Positions 1 to 10,805 of a stretch of DNA of 64,000 nt are shown here, piece by piece. A program made the position numbers and the translations under genes. A model generated the notes under the pieces. The model did not search any database. It was not told the origin of the DNA and was given only the letters and a program-made list of their open reading frames with translations. Numbering within the stretch: position 1 is the stretch's first letter; each line of letters begins with the position of its first letter. Source of the DNA: Symbiodinium natans (taxonomy: Eukaryota; Sar; Dinophyceae; Suessiales; Symbiodiniaceae); assembly GCA_905221605.1 (NCBI GenBank), contig CAJNDS010002076.1, positions 205,001 to 269,000 on the forward strand, written 5' to 3'.

Positions 1-204
1 CTGGTACCACTCCCGAGCTGAGAACGGGCGAGATGGTCTTGGACTCAAGCATTGTTTCAGGTCAGACCCAAATTTCGGCGATCATGTGGTTACTGCACCT
101 ATGCACAGCAGCACACCCCACCGACCCTTAACAAATCCGAAAGGCCCCCCCAAACAATCCCAAACGCCCCTTAACCTTCTAAGCATCCTCCCTGCGCGCT
201 GGAG

Positions 205-3200
205 GCTGTCAAGATGAAGCCCTCGGATCTGACGGTCCAGGAGCGGTGTTGGTTAGGTTAGGGCTTCCAGGGGAGTTCATGTGGCAATGGTTGCATGTGA
301 TCTTGGCGGCCTCTGGCTTTGGGATTTTGTGGGCTTTCGCTGTCTACCCCTCGATTTGAGCCAGCGAGTCTACTGCGAAGTAATGCAAGAAAGGACCCTA
401 CGCCCGGGCCTTGACGTAGGAGCAGATGCAAAGCCTAAAGCAGTTTTCCTACCCAAAAGATGCGCTCAAATGCGAACAGCGTAGACGAAAACCCCTCACA
501 GACATTTTTCCGTTGTTTCGGGCCGCTGACATCCTGCTGAGGAAAAGGCTCAGGAGGAGTTTGAGAAGCAGCGGCCCGGACGAAAGCTTTGCTGCGGAGA
601 CACGACTCGTTTCCAGAACGACTGATTCAAACTCAAGCGAACTCAAGCTCTCACATTTGTGCTTTTTTGGGCGGCATGATGTTTTGTACTCAATGTCGTT
701 GTACTTCAGCCTAATCTACTGCCTGTCGAAACCGTCGTAGTTGCATGGGCTCCTCAACGGGTACAAGCCAGTGTTGACTGCAGAGTGCTTGACGGTGCCC
801 TCTGAGACTCTACCTTGGAATTCCCCGAAGATTGCACAACGACTCGGCTTCCATCTTCTAAGCCTGCCTCTAGTGCCGATCCCAGGTTCGGCGTGAAATG
901 GAGCAAAGTCATGGAGGATGCCCGAATCTCAGAGGGTGGGGGAAAACCTTGTTTCTTTGAAGGGTTTTCAGGCCTTTTAGGTTTGCAGTTTTGTCGGTTG
1001 GGGTCAGGCTCAAGAGGTCAAGGGTGCAGACCCTTGCAGTTCAAAGGGGGTGATGCAGTTGGGTCAAAGGGCTTCCACGTAAAGGACGTAAAGGATGAAG
1101 TCTCGCGTGATACGAAGTCCGTGCTTTGCAGCCATGCACGCCTGTCACAAGACCCGAAGAGCGACTTCTCAAGACCTCGACCTTCGGATGATCCTTGTTC
1201 CCCCATGCCAAAGAACCCAAGGGCCTGGTCTACAATGCGATGGATGCCGCCAAGAAGCTGGGAATCAGCCCGGACGTGCCTCGGCCAACGGTTTTGGATT
1301 TTGGGGTTCTTCAAACCGATTCAAACCTAACCCGAGGGTGTAAGGGCCAACACGCCAACACCCCAGGCATCGCGCAGCTCCAAGGACCCCGAACAAAACC
1401 CTTGGTCCTCGACCGAACGGATGAAAAGCTTTCTCCTAAACCCTCAACTCTGAACCCCATACACGTAGCCCCGTACACCTTGGACATGTGACCCCCCGGC
1501 CCTCAGCCCTCAAATCAGAACCCTCGACCCCAAACGACCAGCATCAACCCCGAAAACCCCGGCTGTAATCTAAGCCCTAAGCCGCTGATCTGTAGGAGCT
1601 GGGCAAGAAGTACGACCAGCTCAAGAAGGGCGAGACGATCATCAAGTCTTGGGCCCTGGGGCATGGGGTTTCAGGATTGGATTTGAAGGATTTGGGGGGG
1701 AGGAGCATTCTCCACGAACATCTTGAGCCTCTGGCGGAGGTTCGGCGGTGGCTTCTACTGCGGCAAGGCCCTGGCGCTTTCTGGCAGTTTTTTTGGGGAG
1801 GACGGGTTGAGGATGCGAAACCTGGCCCTGGGCGTCAGGTGGACGGCATCTACGTCATCAACGGCTTCTACATGAACATGCGCTCGAAGTTCACCGCTCC
1901 GGGCACCAGCATCTACTACTACGAGGCGCGCGCGCGCGCGTGGTTTGGAGGGGGGGAGGCTGTGGAGTCAAGTAGGGAGTGTGTCAAATGCACAATTTCT
2001 TGTTGTGCCACTGCAGCTGTACAACCGCAGCTTTCCAGGTGGAGTGGCCGGCGGAGAAGATGTCCTGGGCGGACTTCCGAGGCCAAGTGGACGTGAGAGC
2101 TTCGCAGGGGCTCCCCATGCCAATCTGAAGTTTCGGACGCCCGTGCGGCCATCAACGGTTTCGTGGGACTTTGGCGGGCGCAGGCAAGCTGCTTGGCCCC
2201 ACAGACCCGGCCACGGCCCCTGCCGGCTCCCTCCGCAACCTGATCTACAAGGAGCCGCTGTCTCGGGGCTTTCCGGCATTCCTGAGGGCGTTCGTAGGCT
2301 GCACTTTTCTCATGCTGTTTAGGATTCTGATGCTGCCTCCTCCTTGAAAAATATGTTAAACACGCTCCCCCACCCCAAACAAATCCGTATGGCGAGGACT
2401 GGAGCGACCTGGGGCTGAAGGCATGGCTCCGAAGTTGAGGGTCTTTGGGGTGTGCTGCTTTGTGGCATTTTGCGAACGCGCAAGAGGGATCAGTTGCTTG
2501 CTGGAGGCCCAGCCGGACACCGGCGACAACGGCGTCCACGCCTCTGCCTCGCCGTTCGAGGCAAAGAGGGGGCAAAGAAGAGATACCTGAAGCCCGGCAA
2601 GCTGCACCTTGTAAGAGCCACAGGCGCTGGCTGAGCGATCCAACTGGGTCCGGGCTTCCGTTAGCAAGGACGCCTTCGGCAAGGCCCTCCGCTACGCAGG
2701 TGAACCATGAGGTCGTGAGGTGTTCGCCGGGACTTCAGGCTCGGGAAGGTTTGGTGAAGTTTTGGAGCACATGCTCTTCAACTCATTCCCGAAGCCCTAC
2801 AAGAACCCTTTCGGTCTCTACAAGCCCTCCGCCTTCCAGGCGCTTCTGGCCAGCGGAGTCAGCATGAAGATGGCAAGGGAGTGGCCGGGACTCCCGGCGG
2901 AGGGCCGGAAACCAGCTGCAAAGTAGGGTTGCAGCCCTGAAGCCCCAAAAATCTTCCAGATTCCGAAGCACTCGTTTGCTGCAGAGGTTCGACGATCCCG
3001 CCGTCGAGTTTGAGGGCGGCAAGAAGTCTGTGTTTGACATGCTGGAGGATCCGAACCACCTCAACTCGCATTCTTTTGCTGATCGATGTCTGTTTCTTGT
3101 TGGTGCCGAGAGGGGGTTGAGGGCTTCAGGGTTGTTTCAACTCTCGCAGTTATATCCGAATTGGTGGAGCATCCGGGAAAGAGTTTTCGGCCCCTCAAAC

Positions 3201-3261
3201 AATCAATGTGCACACCTTGTGAGTCGTCACAGGATCTGGACGCCGGCGAGTGCCTGAAGAA
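205..3261 (+). CDS. nucleoside diphosphate kinase-like protein, 14 exons, both ends incomplete
   Basis: Exons parsed by hand: 205-245, 886-935, 1214-1275, 1596-1660, 1740-1767, 1839-1925, 2039-2081, 2184-2251, 2397-2420, 2507-2560, 2624-2683, 2840-2880, 2987-3047 and 3233 to about 3261. Phases agree at every junction and give about 237 residues. The NDK-family signature is visible as GKLLGPTDPATAPAGSLR (exons 7-8) followed by NGVHASASPFEALAERSNW (exons 10-11), which matches the family's LGxTxPAxxxPGTIR and NxxHGSDSxESA blocks. The His is at the position of the phosphorylated catalytic His. Family members move the gamma phosphate between nucleoside triphosphates. The classical N-terminal KPD block is not seen, and Gly-Ser-Asp after the His reads Ala-Ser-Ala, so activity is uncertain. 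A C-terminal extension (KKSVFDMLEDLDAGECLKK) follows the domain. The first and last exons are unresolved; the first 60 bases may hold an earlier exon. The family call is fairly sure, the exact function is not. Confidence 0.72.
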
Positions 3262-3639
3262 GTGCCCCAGAGGGAGGGGGAACGGAGCTCATGGAGCTCA
3301 CACGAATTCTAGACCCGAGATTTTGGGGCTGGAAGCTTTAAGACGCAAGGAGTGTGTTTGTCTACGTCCCCTGTTTGGCTCCCTGGCGTTTTTGAGCTCC
3401 CCTTTTTTTGGGGCTGCCTTGTCTCCTGCGCCCCCTGCCTCCCTGGCCCTCTGTTCCTGCGGTGCCCTGGTGCCCTTGTTAGAATGGACTCGGGATTGAG
3501 AGGAATTGGGGGAGAGATCAAACTGTTTCCTCCTGCAGTGTATCATGGAGAACTAAAGAATGGCTGCACCAAGCCACTTCGTAGAGATTGATGAAGAGCC
3601 AGGTTAGCGAATCTGTTGAATGAGATCATTGCTTTCAAA
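3262..3639. other. 3' flank of the kinase-like gene
   Basis: Intron-like or untranslated sequence. A possible last exon begins after the CAG at 3536-3538, but its phase does not fit the previous exon cleanly. Nothing else is recognised. Confidence 0.3.
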
Positions 3640-4145
3640 CTCCAGCAGTGGTCGCTTCGAGAGTGACTCTAGAGTGAGTTCATATCATATTTCATTCAAA
3701 TGCTGAAGAACAGGCAAGAGAAGGCGACATGTAGAGACCAATGCGTAATGATCTGTTGATTACGCTGGTCAGGCAGAAGACGACTGATCCATTACCGCTT
3801 TGAGATTGATGATCTCTCACATCAACATCGTCACTGAGACGTTGGAGACTGTGTAAAGCCATGAGGAGTAGGTATGTCACTGTGCCACGTGCCCGGAACG
3901 ATGGAGGTCTAGCACCAATGGAAGTCAAATCATTGAAGGAGAAGGCAAATACAGGAACATGTGGAAAAGGAATGCAAGGACAAAGGAAAGGCAAGAATAG
4001 GAATGTACAAAGGAGAGGGCAAGGGAATGTACATGAAAGGCAGAGTAAAAGGCAACGGCAAAAAATCGGAGAAAGAGGAAAAGACAAGGGTGCTTCCTGT
4101 GCGGAGACCCAGGCTATTAGGGTGAATTCCGGAAAGCCATTATTG
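3640..4145 (+). pseudogene. decayed Ty1/copia-type retrotransposon gag fragment with broken CCHC zinc knuckle
   Basis: A Lys/Gly/Arg/Gln-rich stretch (3930-4090) leads into CFLCGDPGY at 4091-4117. Spacing matches the retroelement zinc knuckle CX2CX4HX4C, but the His is Tyr, the next codon is a TAG stop and the last Cys is Arg. APMEV at about 3915 resembles the segment that precedes the basic linker in copia-type gag proteins. The linker is open in one frame and the knuckle in another, so at least one frameshift lies between. The region upstream (3640-3860) has several stops. LTRs and pol were not found. The assignment rests on the knuckle spacing and the basic linker; the element is dead. Confidence 0.5.
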
Positions 4146-5949
4146 GATGAGTGTCAGCCGTAGCTGAAGGAAATGAAAAGAATGAAGAAAGTTGGACTGG
4201 GGCACATGGAAGAAGATTGGTCTTGAAGGGGAGCTCCAAAAATAGGGAGCCAAGCACGCCACGGGGAGCAAAGAAGGCGGTGCCTGCCAAGTTCGGACCA
4301 GGAAGGCTCCGAGAGGCTTGAAGAAGTGTGAGTGATGACGTCCATCCTGTGAAAGGTGAGCCTAGTACAGTCAGTATACTGTAGTCTATAGTTGAGCCCA
4401 TTTTGAGGTGCAAGGCCATTGCCGCGGCCAACAAGTGAAGACCTAGGCCGGTGGTCTTGCCGCGCCTTGGCCGATCGAGTTCTGTTTCTGGTGACCCGGA
4501 GCGCGCTTCTGGGGCTATAGGGGGGGCCTAAACCGAGTTGCAGGCCATAGATGCAATGAGGCGAGTTTCGGCAGCTCGAAGCAGTGGCGGGCGTGGGATG
4601 TTCAGGCTTGAAGAAGATCGACTTTGGGTTTTCCACAGCAGTTTACACATCGTTGCAAGATTAACAGAAGTCCTACCTGCTGCGAAAAGAGGTTGCTATC
4701 TGAATGTCACTAAGCCTCCATGACACAGTTAGGAAAAGCGCAGGGATTGTGCACCTTCCGAACCGTTTAGCATGCGTTTTGAGGTGCCTCAGGGGGCCTT
4801 TGAATCGCAGCTCTCTGAGCGCGCATTTTGACAAGGCGACGTGAGATGCCCGATGTGAGCAACAGCAGGGGCGTCCGCATTTTTGATTGCCTCCTGTGAT
4901 AAGGACCTTCAATGATTCTGAGGTGGTTTGCTGGAATAGTATTTCGGGCGGTTGCCCCCCTCTCCATCTCCCTTTCGACGTAACTGTTCCTCAGCTTTTG
5001 TGGACTCCACTGCTGCCTTTTGTCCCGACCGGGTCTGCAGAGTCGCCTCCACTATGGCGGGCGGTTGTATATTCCCCCTGCAGCCTCCGGCAAGATTTGT
5101 ACTGTAGAGGGTCATGCCTGCACACTGAAGTTGATGGCCCAGGTGAATGGGACATGCGGAGCCATAGAAGAACCAGGAGCTGTTTTGCGGCATGTCCCTA
5201 TCATGAGGTTATATCGTCCGTCACAGACCACGCAAGAGCATCCGAGGTGCTGCGAAAAGGCTTGTCCGTGTATCGGATGCTTTCAAGAATGCTCTTCTTC
5301 GTGTTTTTTTTTTTTTTTTTGCTGGGCTTTTTTCCATTGGAGTATGGGCCTAAGACCCGAACCCCGAATGAGGTGGCCGTTTGAACCGACAGCCTAAACC
5401 GTACCTGCAGACGGCTGCAACGTCCATTTAAAGTTCTTACACCCGAACCCAAAGCTCCGAGGTCCTTTCGGAGAGAGCCGGGGTTAGGCTAGGGCTAGGA
5501 GAGGACTGGGGCCCAAGTAACAGCAAAACACTTCTCAACCTTCAGCCCCCGCCCAAGAGAAGACCACAAACCTGCCTCAGCCCCGAAATCCTCGACCCTT
5601 CTGCTCCATAGCCGCGCCATAGCCTGAATGAAGAATACCCGAGAAGCTCCACACCCTGAACATTAGATCAGAAACCCTAGACGCCCTGAAGCCTACAACC
5701 AATACCAACCACCAGGCAAATCATAAAGCTAAAGTCCAACCTTCTGTGGAGGCCTTGGCTGCTGAGACTCGGGCAGCCAAGGCAGGATGTTGGGTTTGGG
5801 CTGATTTACCCAGTTATTCCTCAAATGGTGCTTGCACTAGGCTCCTTGTTCAGGGTAGAGGAAACTGATGCTCTGAGCCCAGCGCCCGCGCCCTTGCTCG
5901 AGACGTCAAGTCGAAGAATTGTCGTCGCTTTGTCGCATCACAAGATCTG
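4146..5949. other. no confident gene
   Basis: Short open frames occur on both strands with none clearly preferred. A poly-T run lies at about 5307-5321. The stretch 4890-5300 on + is open and Cys-containing but has no recognised motif. The copia remnant may extend into the first part, but no pol motif could be seen. Confidence 0.3.
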
Positions 5950-6125
5950 AACACCGTTTTCTCGACCCCCGGCTGATCAGCAGTCCATCACGGACTATTT
6001 CCCCTAGGAGCAGGTCGGTTCATTCGACCACTAGCTGATCAAACATCCATCGAAAACCATCTCTCCCCAAGAGGCTAGGAACAAAGATTGTTTTCGGTCA
6101 CGGGATGATTGAAAGCCATCTTTTT
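5950..6125. repeat. three degenerate copies of an approximately 65-bp tandem repeat
   Basis: Copies share TCGACC....GCTGATCA...ATCCATC. Their TCGACC-equivalent positions are 5962, 6024 and about 6095. The third copy is the most diverged. Confidence 0.5.
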
Positions 6126-6544
6126 CGCTGGGCGCCTAAACCAAAAGGACAGTCGTAAACATGTTTTCTCTGTCTGCTTCTCTTTCTCTCTAAAGGCTAT
6201 TCAAGGCGTCAAGGGTTTTCGAGGGCGGCTTTGAAGCCCTTGGGCTTCAAGGTCCGAAAGTTCTGGGGCCTTAGGCTCTTGGGATTTGGGGTGCAAGAGG
6301 ATTTTTGGGCTTTTAGGGATGTGCGGCTTTCGGGGTTGGGGTGTTCAGGGAGTTTCGAGCTTGAAGGCTGAGTGTTTGGGAGGGCTGCCGGACATCTATA
6401 TCCAGGGTCTGAGGGATCGGATTCCAGGGCTTTGGGTACAGGGCTGCAAAAACTTTGGAGCCCATGTTGGGAGCGCATAATGGGTGCTTTTTTGTTCTTC
6501 GTCATTTGGAATACATCGGCTTCCAAAGGACCCGGCGAGAGCCA

Positions 6545-6790
6545 GAGATGTAGAGATGTAGAGATGTAGAGATGTAGAGATGGAGAGATGGAGAGATGGA
6601 GAGATGGAGAGATGGAGAGATGGAGAGATGGAGAGATGGAGAGATGGAGAGATGGAGAGATGGAGAGATGGAGAGATGGGGAGATGGGGAGATGGGGAGA
6701 TGGGGAGATGGTGACATGGGGAGATGGGGAGATGGGGAGATGGGGAGAGGGGGAGAGGGGGAGAGGGGGAGAGGGGGAGAGGGGGAGGGG
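6545..6790. repeat. 8-bp tandem array with ordered unit variants
   Basis: About 30 units of 8 bp. From left to right the unit changes in blocks: TAGAGATG, then GAGAGATG, GGGAGATG and GGGAGAGG. Long open frames on both strands here are products of the repeat and are not counted as genes. Confidence 0.9.
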
Positions 6791-7084
6791 AGCCGGTTGC
6801 TTGGTTAAGCTGAAGTCCTCATTGTTGTCTTTATGGGCTCGTCTAGGAGTGTAAAGCAGGCTCCCAGCTAACGAACAGAATGCAACAGGCTGCAAGAACA
6901 GGCCGCCTCACGCGGAAGAACACAATAATAAGTGTATCAGGCTAAGCATCCCGAATGACCAGGTGGAGTATGGATAAGGGGAGGGGGGAACGTCGTCCTG
7001 GATGCAAGAATCTGTTTCCGCCGCAAAGTATCACCTGGACTCGCTGCAGACTGCGCACCTAGCGCCCGCTCCCCTCAAGCCCCG

Positions 7085-7097
7085 AAGAAGAAGAGAA

Positions 7098-7132
<35 letters not shown>

Positions 7133-7217
7133 AGAAGAAGAAGAAGAAGAAGAAGAAGAAGAAGAAGAAGAAGAAGAAGAAGAAGAAGAAGAAGAAGAAG
7201 AAGAAGAAGAAGAAGAG
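7085..7217. repeat. (GAA)n microsatellite
   Basis: About 40 GAA units with few interruptions. It lies just upstream of an Ala-rich exon-like stretch starting at 7242. The poly-Glu, poly-Lys and poly-Phe frames are artefacts of the repeat unless the array is transcribed in an exon. Confidence 0.9.
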
Positions 7218-7241
7218 AGACCTTTTGCTTTTCCCCGAAAG

Positions 7242-8975
7242 GCCGAGCTGGGCGCTCTGCGAGCAGCCCGTGCGTCGGCCACGGTCGGGCAAGGGGAGGG
7301 GGTTCCGAGCTGTTCTCCGATGCTGTCTGGAAATACGTCGGGGCTTTTTTCAGAGGCTTGCCACGTGCTTGACACCGTAGGATGTTGGCAATTCTGGGCC
7401 TGACCCTGCAAGCCAGGCAGAGGAGTTCGAGACCGAGCAAGAGAGGCGCCCGGCGGCTTGTTCACTTTTGCAAGCTTTTGTGCACGCGCATTGAGGATCG
7501 CATCTTCGCTTACGTGAATTGAAGCTCCTCAAAGCTCCCCATCTGCAGAGATGCTCTTCTCTTGGCCTCAAGGCCGCCCGAGCCGTTTTTGTTTTCGGGT
7601 TTCCTTGCCCTCCACCCCAAGCTGTCAGCGCCTACATCGGTTGGGGCGCGAGGATGGCGGAGTGGGCCTCGAGGATCCGGGCCACCACCCAGGAGGCCGC
7701 GGCCTTGCAGGCCGGTTGTTAGGTGTCTTGGGAGGGGGGGTTCTTGGAGTGAGTTTCGTGGGGAGTTGGGGTGCCTTCTCGGGGATCCTTGCTTTGGGAG
7801 ATATGGCGGACCTCCGTTGCTTTTCTCTTCTTATTTGTTTCGGGATAAAGCCCCCAACAGCCACGACACCCCGGGCCAGGCACAGCAGCAAATGGCTCAG
7901 GCGCACCTCAAGGCCGCCTCTTTGTCTTTGGCCCCTTCCAAGGGTGCTCAAGGCTTACAGTTTACAAGTAGGGAATTCAGGGCTTTTGATTCTCTCGGGT
8001 TTAGGGTTCAGATTTTGGGGAGCCGAATCCCTGCTCTGCATAATCCTAACATCCTCGCACGCACCAAGCCACTGAAATGCTACACCAACCGCGATGCTCA
8101 GAACCCCCTTACTCTCTTCAGCCCCAAGACCTCTAAACATCAATGCACCTGAAACCCTAACACCTCAAACCCCCCCGTCCCCCTCTACAAGCCTTCTAAA
8201 CGCCCTCTTCGCAGGCCTTGCAGGCCATGATCAGCAGCACAGCGGGGCAGGTCATTGTTGCGCTTGTTCGTGGTACGGTTAGTTGTAACTTTGATTTTGG
8301 CTTGGCTGAGCCTTTTCTTTTTGCTTACTTGTGACTTCTTCCCGGAAGAAAAAGTGGCAACAACCCTAACATAAGATGGGTGGCAAGCCCGACAATGGGA
8401 GATGTGGTAAAAACAACATGCTGGGTCCTAAATTTTCCCTAAACCCTAGAAGGAGACCCAACTTAACATCCCAAAATTGTGAAAGGAGATGTTGTGTGGC
8501 AAGCATTACCCCCACCCCCCCCCCCCCAAAAAAAAAAAAAAAAAAAACAAAAAGAAGCAAATCATGACAGCAGTAGCAACAATAGCAACAATAGCAACAG
8601 TAGCAACAATAGCAACAGTAGCAGCAACATCAACAGCAGCAACAATAGCAACAATGCAGGACGCCGTTGCACAGAGAGAAAGACTTGCGCTAGTCGTAGT
8701 GGTCCAAGAGCAGCGGAGGAAAACGGGGTCATGATTTAAACCCTACATCTTCTCTTGCAGGCAAGCACTTCGAGCCAAGGCGGGCACACTCGATCTCCCC
8801 GTACCCGCGCGATTTGCCCCTGTTTGTGTTTTTGTTCTCCAGGCGCCGTGGATATGCCAAAGCGCAAAGGTGAGACGTCTGGAAAGATGCGCGATGCGCG
8901 CCACTCAGGCGCCGCGAGAGGTCACCGCAAGCCAAGTGCCCTGGCTGATCCGACCCTAATGTTGACTTCACATTA
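7242..8975 (+). CDS. multi-exon Ala/Gln-rich helical protein, unidentified
   Basis: Exon-like segments are 7242-7288 (AELGALRAARASATV), about 7622-7715 (SAYIGWGARMAEWASRIRAT, then TQEAAALQA), about 7862-7943 (HDTPGQAQQQMAQAHLKAAS), about 8213-8274 (ALQAMISSTAGQVIVALVR), about 8756-8812 and a terminal piece about 8839-8975. Introns between them start G-rich and end C-rich with CCCTAAA-like runs, which supports the exon positions. The product is rich in Ala and Gln and predicted helical, with no known domain that I recognise. Several junction phases do not close cleanly. At the 3' end two frames are open: one ends in ADPTLMLTSH, the other in VPWLIRP. The gene is likely real, its exact structure is not settled. 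Confidence 0.45.
8508..8660. repeat. poly-C, poly-A and (AGCAAC/AACAAT)n tract
   Basis: A C-run (about 8517-8527) is followed at once by an A-run (about 8528-8546), then AGCAACAAT-type repeats to about 8655, all inside a predicted intron. Confidence 0.8.
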
Positions 8976-8987
8976 ATGATTCCCGCT

Positions 8988-9050
8988 ACAATTATAAAAT
9001 CCAGCTGCCGGAACACAATAATGTAACCCCCCACAATTATAAAATCCAGC
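8988..9050. repeat. direct repeat pair, 18 bp
   Basis: ACAATTATAAAATCCAGC occurs at 8988-9005 and again at 9033-9050, 45 bp apart, in an AT-richer stretch just after the gene ending near 8975. It could flank a small insertion or be part of a short tandem repeat. Confidence 0.6.
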
Positions 9051-9247
9051 CCGGAATATTTTTTTTACGGGTGTGGTGCTACAAGCCTAATACTAAAACT
9101 AATAGTACGTCCTACCAGGATTTAGGCGAATATAATTGAGGAGGCCCTGGCCGGAGAGATTGATCAATCAAGGGGGGGGGTTTATTAATGCGAAGTCAAC
9201 ATTAACTGTTAAGCATCGGAACGACTCCAAACTGTGAGAAACCATGT

Positions 9248-9402
9248 GAGCCCAGAAGTCCAAAAGCGATGACAGTTCCGCATTCCTGAGCCCGGACGTT
9301 CAAAAGCGACGGCAGTTACGCATTTCGCGAGCCCAGACGTCCCAAAACAAGTGTTTCGCGATCCCAGACATCCAAAAGGGACGACAGTTTCGAAAACGGC
9401 GA
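9248..9402. repeat. four copies of an approximately 40-bp repeat, related to a copy at 17842
   Basis: Units begin at 9248, 9288, 9329 and 9360 and share GAGCCCAGACGTCCAAAAGC followed by GACGACAGTT and TTTCGC. The third copy lacks about 10 bp. The same elements recur at 17842-17926. Confidence 0.75.
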
Positions 9403-9579
9403 GAGCCATCCCTTACCGAGGCGAGAGAGCGATCTCGTCCAATACTGCAGAGCTTCAGGCGAGCTAAGCTTCAGCTTCAGCTAGAAGTTTTTCCAGAGAT
9501 TCACAGATTAAGACGAGACGTGAAAATGGATTGCGAGCCAGGTGTCGGTCAGAGAAGCTTCGTTTTTGAAGCGCAAAAC

Positions 9580-9880
9580 GCGAAGACAAAAGCTTCAGGC
9601 GAAGCGCGAAGACAGAAGCTTCAGGCTTCAGGCGAAGCGCGAAGACATACGCTTCAAGTTTCAGGCTTCAGGCGAAGCGCGAAGACAGACGCTTCAAGCG
9701 TCAGGCGTCAGGCGAAGGCGAACTTGGCGAAGCGCGAAGACAAGAGCTTCAAGCTTCAGGCGAATCGCGAAGATACAAGCTTCAGGCTTCAGGCTTCAGG
9801 CGAAGTTCGCGAGCTTAAGCTCAACGCTGAAGCTTTAGGCTTCAGGCGAAGCGCGAAGCTAAAAGCTTCAGAGCTTCAAG
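9580..9880. repeat. minisatellite with self-complementary core
   Basis: The core GCTTCAGGCGAAGCGCGAAG recurs about seven times with variable spacers of repeated GCTTCAG. CTTC and GAAG inside each core can pair. Open frames across it are repeat artefacts. Confidence 0.8.
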
Positions 9881-10153
9881 GCTAAAGCTTCCGGGCTTCA
9901 ACAGCTACACGAAACGCGAGCCAAGCAAAGCGCTTAGAAAATGAAGCTTCGCAGACAACCATGGGTTGCGCCATTTTTGCTGACCCATCTCGACATATTC
10001 AACCTCCCACCCTGTTCAGCTCCTACACCCGGAGCCCGATATGGGCTGGTTCGCTTTTGGGACTCAGGTTTAAGAGTTGCACACCCGCGAAACATACCCA
10101 CGAAACACACCATGATCCCAACATTGTCGCCCCCCCCCCCCCCCAATATCGAG

Positions 10154-10264
10154 CAAACCCATATGGTGTTGAGGCAAAGTCGTGGAGCACCTTCAGAAGT
10201 GGCAACAGCGCCAAAACGGCCGCTGACACGTCCCTTAAAGGGACCGGCAGGAAGATCAATTCGG
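10154..10264 (+). CDS. isolated exon candidate, unidentified
   Basis: Between a C-run (10131-10143) and G-rich TTTAGGG-like sequence starting at 10265 lies an open stretch reading NPYGVEAKSWSTFRSGNSAK then TAADTSLKGTGRKINS, bounded by an upstream AG and a GT. The C-to-G turn in composition marks exons elsewhere in this window. The minus strand is also open here and more hydrophobic, so strand is not certain. Confidence 0.35.
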
Positions 10265-10440
10265 GTTTAGGGTTTGGGTTAAGGGCTTGGGGTTTAGGTT
10301 TAGGGTTTAGGGTGGTTGATGTTGGGGTATTAGGGTTTTCAGGGAGGTTTAGGGAGTTCGGGGAGTTTAGGGGGTTTTGGGGTGTTGGGAGTTTAGGGAG
10401 TTTAGGGCCCCTTGTGGACTTTTGGGCCTTTTGAAGCCAT

Positions 10441-10805
10441 TTGCTGCCCTTGCTGCCTTGCTGCCTTGCTGCCCTTGCTGCCTTGCTGCCTTGCTGCCGT
10501 GCTGCCGTGCTGCCGTGCTGCCGTGCTTCCGTGCTTCCGTGCTTCCGTGCTTCCGTGCTTCCTTGCTTCCGTGCTTCCGTGCTTCCTTGCTTCCTTGCTT
10601 CCTTGCTTCCTTGCTTCCTTGCTTCCTTGCTTCCTTGCTTCCTTGCTTCCTTGCTTCCTTGCTTCCTTGCTTCCTTGTTTCCTTGCTTCCTTGCTTCCTT
10701 GCTTCCTTGCTTCCTTGCTTCCTTGCTTCCTTGCTTCCTTGCTTCCTTGCTTCCTTGCTTCCTTGCTTCCTTGCATCCTTGCTTCCTTGCTTCCTTGCTT
10801 CCTTG
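10441..10805. repeat. 8-bp tandem array with ordered unit variants
   Basis: About 45 units. Blocks run CTGCCTTG, CTGCCGTG, CTTCCGTG, then mostly CTTCCTTG. Long frames on both strands (repeating GSKEARKQ or LPCFLAS) come from the array and are not genes. Confidence 0.92.

Noticed and set aside
6209-6895. Long minus-strand frame, Ser/His/Pro repeat protein
   Set aside because: Entirely produced by the 8-bp GAGATG array; every frame is open in such a repeat.
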